Below, one piece after another: positions 13,601 through 23,943 of a DNA stretch of 64,000 bases. The notes below the pieces were generated by a model. The model searched no databases and was not told where the DNA came from. It saw only the letters and a list, made by a program, of their open reading frames with translations. Position 1 is the stretch's first letter. Every line of letters begins with the position of its first letter. The translations under genes and the position numbers were made by a program. The DNA comes from Cardiocondyla obscurior (Eukaryota > Arthropoda > Insecta > Hymenoptera > Formicidae): contig NC_091868.1 in NCBI RefSeq assembly GCF_019399895.1, forward strand, positions 6,139,593 through 6,203,592, given 5' to 3'.

Positions 13601-15008
13601 GCTATATAATTGATGGCCGGTAGCATCCCATATCTATTAAAAAAAATGTACAAAAAAAAATTTCCTCCAAAAACCATTATAATATCAATATAAGAATAAT
13701 AAAAAATCACCTTATACCTGCAGTCTTCGCCACCAGAAACTATAAGTCCATTTGTTGGATTCCAACAAGCAGTCAGAATAAGATTATCATGTGCATGCCA
13801 CTAAAAACAAATAAAAAAGCTATTAGAAAAAAATGCAATTGCGAAATCAAACAACAAAATTGTCTATTTCTTAATATATTATATTACGAATATTATATTA
13901 TCTAAATATATTATATTACGAACAATTTGAAAAATATACAATCGGGAAACATTTATAAAAATTTAGAAAAATCTAATAATTTATTTAATTTTTATAAAAT
14001 AATTAATTTCTGTAAAAGAATTTTTTACATTGCAGAAAATAAGTAATGTAAAAAAATATAATAAATTGTTAATTTTAAATTCATCGTGTATGATCGAAAG
14101 ATTCACAAATTATTTTTTCTAGTCCCTTAATAATAAAGTAAAATATTTAACATACCTTATATGGTTTTAAATTAGAATTAAATGATTGAAGAAGTAAGTT
14201 TCCACCCTGAGAATATAATACCATTGAACAGTCAGGACTCCAGTTAGACGTTAATATCGGAAGGCTTGCTTTTACCAATGTAGACCGAAGCATACCATTA
14301 CGCGACCAAATCTTAATTAATCCATCCTCGCCAGCTTCAATTAAAATATGTTTCTTGATAAAATAATACTTAAAGAATAAAATTATATCATACCTGTTAA
14401 CAATGCAGAACCATCAGTACTCCATCTACCTACTATAGTTGCTCCTTTATGGGCATCGATACTCTTTTCAATACGACCATTTTTATTAATCAAATGATAT
14501 TTTCCTAGAAATTAGATATAATAAAAATTATTGTATTTAAATTAAAAAATATTTAATTTTTTTTTTATTATAAAACAGTACATGGTTTAAAATTAGTATC
14601 ATTTTGTGCTCCGTATTCTAAGGCAACAAGTCTGTCTTCTTACTACATTTTTACCATTAAGTGAATAACGTACCATCGGCTGTAGTGATCAATAATACAT
14701 CTAAAGAAGACGCTTTAGCGGTCGAGGCAATTTTGGGACGTGGATGCCATTGCATGTCAGTAGGATAAAAATCACTCGGAAATTTCGTTACTACTGTGGA
14801 ATGTGCAATACCTCCTTCTAAATGCCAGCACACTAATAAATGATCTTCCCTGAAAAAAAAAACAAAATATTAATAACGAGTTAATACTTTTATATAATAT
14901 AATTTTTACTCACCCACAAGAAAAAATTTCTTCTGTTGAACTCCATGCAACACAAGTAAGTAATTTTTTATGTCCATTATCTTCTTGTACAGATATTTTA
15001 AATTTCAT
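10643..15008 (-). CDS. IFT80: Intraflagellar transport protein 80 (WD-repeat, IFT-B)
   Basis: IFT80 is a core IFT-B subunit needed to build cilia; in insects it acts in ciliated sensory neurons (Drosophila Oseg5) and sperm-related tissue. Fifteen exons join in frame, read right to left: 15008-14914, 14849-14674, 14504-14394, 14334-14156, 13800-13711, 13633-13493, 13188-13064, 12979-12731, 12449-12286, 12203-12006, 11908-11758, 11590-11419, 11275-11153, 11029-10890 and 10799-10643. The product is 756 aa, close to the vertebrate length of about 777. The first half has WD-repeat blades (for example CVAWSSTEEIFSCG, GEDGLIKIWS, GGEDCRYKIWDATG, SIAWSSD) forming two propellers. The C-terminal third is helical, with IFT80-typical stretches such as ISNKRLKEALALCRIAQ and IQINIQIYNWNRSLEL. 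It starts MKFKISVQE. A tandem RFX X-box lies 277 bp upstream of the start codon. Two introns carry a shared 60-bp block and one carries an inverted repeat. Confidence 0.95.
13220..13279. repeat. 60-bp block shared by two IFT80 introns, copy 1
   Basis: This intronic block, beginning with an A run then GCTATTAGAAAA, is almost identical to 13813-13871. I count two clear substitutions and one difference in A-run length. The copies sit in the introns preceding two different WD-domain exons, 593 bp apart. Confidence 0.85.
13367..13443. repeat. Imperfect inverted repeat in an IFT80 intron
   Basis: The left arm CGTGCGAAAAGGGATGAGAAG pairs imperfectly with the reverse complement of the right arm ending CCTCGCACG. 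The centre is a perfect 15-bp palindrome, CTGTGTG-A-CACACAG, at 13394-13408. Weaker similarity extends outwards to about 13340-13457. The structure resembles a small fold-back or MITE remnant; no terminal duplication could be confirmed. Confidence 0.6.
13813..13871. repeat. 60-bp block shared by two IFT80 introns, copy 2
   Basis: This is the second copy of the block at 13220-13279, in the intron upstream of the WHAHDNLILTACW exon. Confidence 0.85.
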
Positions 15009-15284
15009 ACTGTATTTTTTTTGTTGCTACTTTAAAATATATGTTTGCATATATGCTTTTTTATAAAAATAAAAAAAAATGCAACACGCAATTTACAAAA
15101 TAATAATGAATATAATTTAATTTAATTTTTAAAATACAGGTAAACCGATATTACTAACAACAAGTAATTTTATCACGTAATTCCAACGTAATAAATTTTC
15201 GTTTGTTTAACGAAACTTTCGTTCCGACAAAAATCACATGAGTTACGTTAATAACTAGTGTGGATATATTATGTTTACACTTTA

Positions 15285-15307
15285 ATTTCCATGGCAACCA
15301 TGGTAAC
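15285..15307. promoter_or_regulatory. Tandem RFX X-box upstream of IFT80
   Basis: Positions 15285-15298 (ATTTCCATGGCAAC) match every position of the published X-box consensus RYYNYYATRRNRAC. A second copy at 15294-15307 (GCAACCATGGTAAC) overlaps it by five bases and has one mismatch. RFX factors (DAF-19 in worms, Rfx in flies) switch on IFT genes through such sites in proximal promoters. The location, 277 bp before the IFT80 start codon, fits that role. The functional claim is inference. Confidence 0.75.
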
Positions 15308-15821
15308 GGAGAATGGTCAGAACCGTAAATATAGGTGGAAATATATTTATATATTTTATATATTATATAAATCGATAAAAAGTGTTGCACGTGAACAACT
15401 TTAATCTATAAGAATTAATCAATTATATTTAATTATTCTTTTTTTATTCACCTATAATTAGTTAATTTTTAAGGTTTACAATTTGCAATTTTAATTTTAC
15501 TATGATTCATGCACACTTAACTGAAATTAAATGTCTTGTAACTTCTACATGCAATAATTCGTATTTTGTTTAAAGAAGTTTAAAATAAAATTTAATTGTT
15601 TTTAAATTTATTTAATTTTTAAATAATAAAAAAATACTGTGTGTATGTGTGTGTCGGCTAAAGTTTTACAACAGTTCGTATTGTAACTTTCTGTGTCTAA
15701 CAATAAATGCAGTATTTATTTGAACGGCTTCTATTTGGACATTTCTAAAATACTCTGTCCATTTGCAACCTGACTATTCACACCGTGTCAAATCGAACTG
15801 TACCCAATAGCTATAGTTTCA

Positions 15822-15849
15822 ACCACGGAGTAGAATACTACTCCGTGGT
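15822..15849. repeat. Perfect 12-bp hairpin in the divergent promoter
   Basis: Arms ACCACGGAGTAG and CTACTCCGTGGT flank a 4-nt loop, AATA. Both arms are perfect. No known element was recognised. Confidence 0.8.
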
Positions 15850-16304
15850 CAAGACCACCTTATTTCACGACTATGAATGTCGTTTCATGAATGTCAGCAT
15901 TAATACTGTGTTCCTATTGGTGGATAACAATCGCGAGATATTTTACTGCACTCTGCTCTAAATAATACTGATGACTCGTGATGATGGGCTTTATTTATTT
16001 ACTGTCCGAGACGAATCGGTAACTCTGAAAACGTACTCTGGTTGTAAAAAGAGACATTTTGTCTCTGGGACTGTGGGAGGCTTCGCGTCGCTTCTGCGAT
16101 ATCGGAAGGTAATGCCGATAATGTTATTTAAATGAGATAGCAATTCCACAACGCACCTCATGATAACGGAATGACACGATGCGAAATGTATTTTCGATTT
16201 TTTCCTTTTTCCACCCAACAGTTCTAAGTCCCAGAATTTTTTATTTATTTAATTTTCTTTAATGTGCAACTCATAATTATATTTTATTACTATTTGTAGC
16301 AGCT

Positions 16305-19068
16305 ATGTCAAATGAAGAACGCCTGAAAAAACTTTTGTCAGATCTGGGAAAAGCTACTCTTCGAGGAGTTCGAAAGTGTCCAAAATGTGGGACTTACAAT
16401 GGTTCCCGTGGTCTCTGCTGTAAAAATAAATATTGCGACGCAGTGTTCAAAGAACCTGGTGAAAAGCGAAAACTATCTACAGAAGCATGTAAGCTTATCA
16501 CAGGTTCTATGGTGCAAGTATTCTCTGTACGAGTCAAAGACAAGGGACCTGATTATCGTGGCTTTGTGCAGTTACCATTGATAAACTCTACCATTTCAAA
16601 TGATATTACAGCACTTATTTCACAGACCACAGCTTTGTGCTTTGTAGATAGTTGTGAGAGAAGTTTTCATACCAGTGTTCTTAAATGCCATGTAAGAATT
16701 TTATATCATGAAACTTGTTTTATATATATTTTTATATACAGATTTTTATAATTATATATATATATATTTTTTTTTTTCAGGAAAAAGGATATTCAGATAC
16801 TGTATTTGCATGTCAGCACATTCAGACAGCATTGAAATGTTATGCAGAAGCACAGCCATTAACTTTAAAGAATTCTATTTTATCATCATTAAATGTAAAT
16901 AATGAAACAAAACGAGAAATATGGCTGTTAGCCACAGAAACTTCTGGTCCCTTAGTACAAAGAGTCTCAAAGAATATAATGGCGGTTAAATGTAAAGCTT
17001 CCCCAAAGCATCCTCTAGGCTATTTACATTTTTCTTTCTTTGTTAGTAAATTAAAGGATAGAGTAGAACATCGTTACTTCTGTAGCTGCACTACATTTAA
17101 GGTAAGCAAAATATTTATTTAAAAAATTAAAGAAAAATTGTAGGTATGTAATAAAACTAAATTTTTTAATTATTACTTAAATTAATGTAATATGTTTAGC
17201 TAAAAAATATTTATTTTATTTTTATTTATAATTATTAATTAATTTATAGGGTACAACGAAACTTGGGGATAAAGACAGCACTTCGTCGTCACAATCAAAG
17301 CAGTGTGTGCATTTTTATGCATGTATTTGTGCTTTTGCTAGTGACCCAAAGCTATCCGAAGAATTTAGTTATTATATAAATTTAGATCAAACGCAATGTA
17401 GTATAGAAAAATCTCTAGCGACTGTACCACAAAACGAAGAAGAAGACAAAATTGTTGGAATTGGTGAGATTATACGTGTATATTCTATACGTTGAGAAAT
17501 TTATATATCTTTTAATAACAATATAAAATTTCAGATTTTGATAGTTTAACTACTGATGAAACCGATACACATTTATTAATTTTTCGTGATGATACTTTAA
17601 CAGTACAAAGTTTGGATGGAAATAGATTAGATTTAGATTCTATAAATTTAGATTCTTCAATTTTACCACACAGCATTGTTGAAAATATAGAAGTGGAATG
17701 CGATCGCAGTTTACTAGACGATAACAATATAATATCGCAGGTAAAACATACAAAATAATTGTTTTTTTAAGTTTAAAAAAAATCAAGATTGAAATTATTA
17801 AATTATTTATATATTATGCAGGTTCACAATTTAGAAGTAATTGATCAAAATGGTGTTCAACTGGGAGAAGGAAATACCATAAAGATACTAGATGATCAAG
17901 CAACAATTGATACAAAATATAATGTACTCAATAACAGTCAGTACATATTAAATGATAATAATATAAAAATATTAGATCCAAACACGGTAAAAGTTCTCGA
18001 TGGCGGTGCTACACTCTTGAATTTAACCAATGCAAAGCTCATCAGTAATAATATTGCTTCAAATAACAGTGCTGTTAAAATAGTTGATCGAAACGCAGTG
18101 CATAATAATAATAATAATAATAAAAGTATATCAAATTCTGAGGGTAACGCAACGCAACCCATACTTTCGACGAAACGGAAGAGAGACGAGAAGCAGATGA
18201 ATAATAATAATTCGAATCTCAATTCAATTGAATTTAGAAAGACAAAAACAAAATCTCAAATTGTTAAAAAGTATCAAAATACTTGCGATGATTTGGATGA
18301 GGCTAATACGAACTTGCCGTTTATCAAGTGGCTCGCTTCAATAACCGAGCGTATAAATCAGACAATGCATTTTCAATTCGATGGCAAACCCGATCCTCTA
18401 GTGTTTCACGTGCCGCAGATATTCTTCGACTGCTTACGTGAACGAATATCATGTGGCGGCAAGAAGAAACGTTTGCCGAATTCAACAACGGCATTTGTTA
18501 GGAAGGATGGGGTACCGCTCGGAACGTTTACGAAATACACATGGCAAATTACAAATATATTACATGTAAAGAGTATTTTTGAGACACCATACATACCTTT
18601 AGAGATTACGAGAAGTTTTGTACAGAATGCAGACGGGACGTATGAATTGTATAAACGAGAGGAAACTGACATCGATCGTTTCAAAAAGACGAATAATAAC
18701 GCGTTGATTAAACCGTTAGAATTGAAAACTTATTTAAAAGTGGGTAAGTTTGATATATGAAGAATAAATTTGATTACTTGATAAAAATAATTGATCAAAG
18801 TATGAAAGATTAAATTATTGTTTAAAGGGTTTGTCATTAAAATATGACGATATAGATAATTCTATTTAATATATGGTTTTTACTTTGTTTATTTTTAGGA
18901 AATACTTCTCCAAATCAAATCAATCCTACGCCATTTTTGATAGAATGGATACCGGATATTTTGCCGATCTCAAAAATTGGTGAGCTTAGAATTAGATTTG
19001 AATTTGGACATGTAAAGAACGAAACAAATCATAAATGGAGGAAAATTGCTCTTTCTAAAAACGACTAA
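16305..19068 (+). CDS. C2orf42: C2orf42 homologue, zinc-finger protein of unknown role
   Basis: The protein is the insect counterpart of human C2orf42, whose molecular role I do not know. Six exons join in frame: 16305-16691, 16781-17101, 17250-17463, 17535-17740, 17822-18743 and 18899-19068, giving 739 aa. The human protein is, as I recall, under 600 aa. The N-terminus has a treble-clef-like zinc finger (SDLGKATLRGVRKC, then C25-x2-C28, C38/C39 and C44). A conserved block follows with ETSGPLVQRVSKNI, VKCKASPKHPLGYLH and HFYACICAFASD. The middle (about residues 310-510) is Asn/Asp-rich, low in complexity and includes an AAT-repeat-encoded Asn run, which explains the extra length. The C-terminal half of exon 5 is strongly conserved (WLASITERINQTMHFQFDGK, RLPNSTTAFVRKDGVPLGTF, LEITRSFVQNADGTYEL). 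The last exon carries PFLIEWIPDILPISKIGELR. It is divergent from IFT80. Identity is firm; function is open. Confidence 0.93.
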
Positions 19069-19227
19069 ATTTTATTTTTGACATTATTGGGTATATTTTT
19101 ATCATTTATATTTAATATTTAAACAATATTTGAGAAGTTGTGAAACAAGGAACAAATATTATGAGTATGACATCTAATTTATGAAGACAATCTTTGTCTC
19201 ATAAAAGCATAAAACATTGTTTTCACT

Positions 19228-19233
19228 AATAAA
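19228..19233 (+). terminator. C2orf42 homologue, possible polyadenylation signal
   Basis: AATAAA lies about 160 bp after the stop codon. Other AATAAA copies farther on (for example near 19614) could serve instead. Confidence 0.4.
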
Positions 19234-19980
19234 TAGAATTATCAGTTGAATAATATGATGATAATCTTTAAAACTTAAATATTAATGTACTTTTGTATCA
19301 CTGATGAAAGACTGATGCAACTTTTACAAAAAAAAAATTAAATAATACATAGATAAAATTTTAATTTTGCTTTGTATATTCGATTTATATGTGATTACCG
19401 TTATAAAATTGTGTTTTATTCTATAACTTGTATCTTCAACTTTATTAAATATTGTAATCTTAAAATATTTTAATATTAATTATTGGATTGTTGCGTTCGA
19501 AAAAGTGTAATATAGTGTACATACGTACGTATTGTAGCTTTTATGCTGTTATGTAAAAAAATCTATTTATATTATTTAATATTATTGGCACATTTTGTGG
19601 ATATTAATTTTAAAATAAATTTATTTTAATTATATTAATTATGTATAGATACATGTTTAAATTTAAGGGGAAACAAATTATAAGTGTAAAAATATATAAG
19701 TATAAAAGAGTAAAAAATATATATATATACACACGCACACATGTGATTTTATTTAATTTTTAAAGCACTAAATTTAAATATACGAACAAATGAATGAGAT
19801 ATTGAAATTCTAATTGTAAGTAAAGCGTTTAGAGTTATCAACCCATTATACTGTGCTTGTTTGAACGAAATCTGCAACGAGGAGTACGAAACTACAAACC
19901 ATCCCTTTCGTTACCTTCAAATTTGACGAATTTGGCGATCTGCGATAAATTTATCCGCTTAGGTTAAAGTCCAGAGCACG

Positions 19981-20104
19981 CACTTTTGCATAACGCATAA
20001 CGCGTGTGCATAATAAATACGATTGGTTCAATTTTGTTGTGCAGTAAATACATGAGAAATTGAATCATCCGTATTTCTTATGCGCACGCGTTATGCAAAA
20101 GTGT
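19981..20104. repeat. Fold-back element (possible MITE)
   Basis: The left arm from 19981 (CACTTTTGCATAACG...) to about 20033 is complementary to the right arm from about 20052 to 20104 (...CGTTATGCAAAAGTGTG). The arms are about 45-53 bp with roughly 18 bp between them. The left arm has a 7-bp internal duplication (GCATAAC). Complementarity may continue outwards (CCAGAG on the left, CTCTG on the right) beyond a GT run that has expanded in the right arm only. No transposase gene is present. Confidence 0.65.
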
Positions 20105-20126
20105 GTGTGTGTGTGTGTGTGTGTGT
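20100..20126. repeat. (GT)n microsatellite
   Basis: This is a pure GT run inside the right flank of the fold-back element. Confidence 0.9.
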
Positions 20127-20307
20127 CTCTGATCTTAAGTTTGTACTTGTAGAAACCTTAACCTAACAAATTTTCTGTCATCATCTATGGGATCGTGGAG
20201 TAATAACATTTTTTTTTATTTAGTTACATTGCTACGTATTTAAAAAAATTATATTAAACTTGAAAAAAATAGATATCATTTATATCACATTAATACGATA
20301 GTTAACA

Positions 20308-22446
20308 ATGAGATTCAATAATAAATTTTTTTTTAAATTTTTCAAAAAAGATATTTTAAAAAGGGATGATTATAAAAATATTCTTATAACAAAATTGGGT
20401 TTATCTCCTACCGATGTAGAAATGTTTTTTAATATAAATGGAAACATTTTAAATATTCCTCGTCATCGAATATTAAAAAATTGCCTGATATTTCAAGTGA
20501 GTATATAAATCTTACAAAAATTAATACTGTAATTTATTTCTTTTTAACAGCATATTTAACAAATGTAACACTAATTATTTCTTATAGAAATATGATGTCA
20601 AAGTGGATATTCTAGAAAAGCTTTATTATTGCCTAAGATTAATTGATTATAAATTAGAGCATAGAATTAATCTGTTTAAAGATATGGGAGTACCAGCTAT
20701 AAATACAACTTTAATAAGCCGGTAAGTATCTATTAAAATTTTATTTTGTAATATGCATAAGTTTTTATTATTATTAAAAGTAATTATTAAAATTCCAGAT
20801 CAATTTCTCATTTAAACTCAAATGTGTCTAAGTTTAAAGACAAGGTTGATATCCCACCCTACCAAAGCATTGCTGTAAATATATTTGGCAATGAAGCTTC
20901 TAAAGAAATTTCCAAGTTGGAACTGAGTGACAAAATGACATTAAAGCAATATTATCAAAGATGCCTGTTGTATTGCAAAACTCATGTATTCAATCTGCCA
21001 TATTTGGATGATAAAATATTGCTGGACAGATATACAAAAATAAAAAGTATAAGCATGATCACAGAAACCCTGAAAGTTCTTAGAACTGATGTTGGTTACG
21101 ACGAAAAAATAGCAAGTATAATTTTAGCATTAAAAAAAACTGAAGGAATTTGTTAATGAATAAACTTTATTATTTTAAAAGAGTAAAAATGAGTAAAAGT
21201 TTTCGTTTAGTTTCTCAAGTCTTTAAATTATTAAAAGAAATTGATTTTCTAATATTAATTGAATCGATATCTTTAAATTTTTATAATTATATAAAATATA
21301 TTTATACGAATTTTTTGTTTTAACAGATAAAAAAAAATCCTTGGGTCATTACTGCTTCTTCTGATAACATCAGATCCCTCTTAAGTAATTTTACAGATAT
21401 CTTAGGAATACCGATTGTAAAGTGTTTGAAAAAATATCCTTATTTACTTTTTGAAGATGTGGAAAATATTAAACGATTATTGATATTGTTTGAAAAATAT
21501 GAAATACCAGATAAATATGTGAAAAGCTATATGAAAGTTTTCAAGATTAGTAATGAAGCTTTCTATGAGCGAATAGAGATGATGAAACGTCATCCGGATT
21601 TGAACATATGGTATAAGCATCCACGAATGGTGCAAATGTTATGTCAGATAAAAAAAACGAGGCATCGTATACAATACGTTAATATCATGGATTCTTCAAA
21701 GTGGGCTAATCCACAAGCGTTTCTGTCTTCAAAAACAGTACTGGACAAGTAAGAGATTATAAGTATTTTGTAAATGCAATTAAAAAATTAAAGAATTGAA
21801 GTAGTTTTGATGATATTTGATGAATGCATATGTAAATTATGTTTTTTTTAGGTCTATGCAAATCGGTTTAGTTTCATCTAAACGTAATTTAAAACATGTG
21901 ATAATGAAAGAATTGGGAGTAGACGAGAGTAATCTGTTATTAAGACATCAACATTGGAAAACGGCTGCATTTGCTGAAGTTGTAAATATGTTGAAATATT
22001 TAAAAATGCATTTTACAATAGATGAGATCCGCCCGAATATACATATCGTACTATATGAACAGTAATACTTATTTTTATTTAATATAATATAATTATTGTT
22101 TTAAATAATTGATTGATAAATCTCGTACTCTTTTTTTTTTTTTTTTTTTAGGTCAAAAGTGGAAAAAATGCTGGTTGACTTGAAACGACAATACTCTAAA
22201 AGCAAACGATACTCTTTCACTAATAGCCAGTATCTCGCATTATGTTTGTACATGCTAGAGAAAGATAACCATTTCACGGGCGATGGTATTTGGAATAAGG
22301 AACGGAACGCGAAGCACAAATATCTAAAAGATGAAAATACCGTCGAAAAATCTGATTATAATACGAGTCCTGTGGAAGATAATGATAATAGCCTGAGTTT
22401 AGAAAATAACGATAGTATCGATCATATGATGATGCATGAACGGTGA
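20308..22446 (+). CDS. mTERF-family mitochondrial protein, likely mTERF5
   Basis: mTERF proteins are helical-repeat proteins that bind mitochondrial DNA or RNA and tune transcription and translation. Six exons join in frame: 20308-20496, 20588-20721, 20799-21111, 21327-21748, 21852-22061 and 22152-22446, giving 520 aa. The N-terminus is short, basic and aromatic (MRFNNKFFFKFFKK) and could be a mitochondrial presequence. mTERF-like helical units recur: KIIKKNPWVITAS with a following LLSNF, KCLKKYPYLLFEDVENIKRL, and RMVQMLCQIKKTRHRIQY. A C-terminal block contains FTNSQYLALCLYMLEKDNHF. The third intron starts with GC, not GT (ATA|GCAAGT at 21112); using it is the only way to keep phase with the IKKNPW exon. 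Closest in layout is the mTERF5 group of insects, but the subgroup call rests on general resemblance and could be another mTERF. Confidence 0.8.
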
Positions 22447-22530
22447 AAGCGATGCTTTATTATAAAGGAGGATTGGAACAGCAGGATGTATATTGTACAC
22501 GAATGTTTTTACTTGTACAAAGTATCTTAC

Positions 22531-22536
22531 AATAAA
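22531..22536 (+). terminator. mTERF gene polyadenylation signal
   Basis: AATAAA lies 85 bp after the stop codon; a second copy follows at 22550-22555. Confidence 0.5.
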
Positions 22537-22555
22537 TCACATTACAGAAAATAAA

Positions 22556-23943
22556 GATTGTGTATTCGTAACGTATACGATACGTGTAAAAATAATATAA
22601 AAAAAAATATAGTAATAAAAATAAAGTTTTAAACGTAACTGCAAAAATGGAAGATCAATGCAAAAGAATATTTATTGAGTTTATTGATTTTCCTTTATTA
22701 AAAATTAGCCTCGTATATTTATATGTTTATAAAATATACATATAGATACTGCAACATGAGATATGCGATTATATCAATTTTACTTGGCGTTTTTTTTTTT
22801 TATTTATTATTACAAATTATTTTCATACAGAAACTGAATATTACACAAGATATGTAAAGCAAGATTATTTAGATTAAAATTCACATTCTTCTAACGCAAA
22901 GGCAAAGGCACTGCACGGGGTGCAAGGCATATTTTATTCAAGGCACGAAAAGATATTTGGAATTATAATACAAATCTATATAAATGGTATATTTAGCTTT
23001 TCTTTTTCCTTCTTTCTCGTTTTAACGAAACTAGATTCAGAAAAATTATCTTCTAAAATAAGACATTTATCAATAATATGTATCTATAACTTTATTTTTA
23101 TTCTTACCAACCGTAAGGCTTCTAAATATAAAGTATCGATAATCACTGCGAGATGTCGCTTCAAGACTTAATTTAAATGTTTCTTCTAGTTTCCCTTACC
23201 TTCTCTTTTTCAAGCAAATCTGTTTTCGATTGCGTGTTAATTGCACAGATCGAAACACGAGTTATTGAAGCTGCGAAAAATAAAATTCTTACATAAATAT
23301 ACATATAATATACTTATCCTTCTTCCTTCAGTTAAATAAAATATTTTATGTTCTCAGGATGTTATTATATTCTTCTCTTTCTTTAATAGATTCTCTCTCG
23401 CAGGTGATTTAATTATTAATTTGGGTGACTTCGACTGTACTCTTAGTTAATTTAATCGTTAATTAACCTCATGTAGTAATCAAATTTTCAAGTATCGTGT
23501 AATAATTTGTTATCCTCAATCAATTTTTTTGTACGTTGTACATACGTTAAACGTTCCGACAAAATTATTTTCGACAATTCTGACCTAATTAATTTAATAG
23601 GGGGTTAGTTCAGTTAATCGGAATTTGGTCCAAGTCCCGTTTTCGTAATCACCCAAGCAACAAGTACATAAATTATCGCGGCCGTTGTAACGCGAGGATA
23701 CTCGAGCTCGAGATCTTAAAACTTTCATTACTCTTTCAGAAAATTAAAAAATGCCGCCTCCCCGATCGGGATCTCATTGGCGCTTGCGTGCGCTTGAATT
23801 TCTCGATGTCGACCCCAAACGATTAAAATTGCGCGATCCAATCCTAAGCCCAGGAAGCTAATACTTGCCGCGCTTGCCGCGAAAAGTCGCGGACAGATCG
23901 CAGAAGTCGCCTAGAAGAGATCTAGAGCGGAGGAGGCCGCGAG
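22556..23943. other. Intergenic, 3' side of the mTERF and repo genes
   Basis: The DNA is AT-rich with no coding exon. It probably contains the repo 3' untranslated region; a minus-strand AATAAA at 23091-23096 is one possible end. The two genes converge here. Confidence 0.4.

Larger units (their letters stand above)
15009..16304. promoter_or_regulatory. Divergent promoter region, IFT80 / C2orf42
   Basis: About 1.3 kb separate the two head-to-head start codons. The IFT80 side holds the RFX X-box. The middle holds a perfect hairpin at 15822-15849 and an ATTGG (inverted CCAAT) near 15917. The C2orf42 side holds a plausible first non-coding exon ending at 16108 with donor GGAAG|GTAATG. It would splice to an acceptor (TTTGTAG or TAGCAG) just before the ATG at 16305. 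Confidence 0.5.
19234..20307. other. Intergenic, AT-rich, with a fold-back element
   Basis: This stretch holds the end of the C2orf42 3' region, an inverted repeat at 19981-20104, a GT microsatellite and the promoter of the mTERF gene. No coding exon is seen. Confidence 0.5.
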
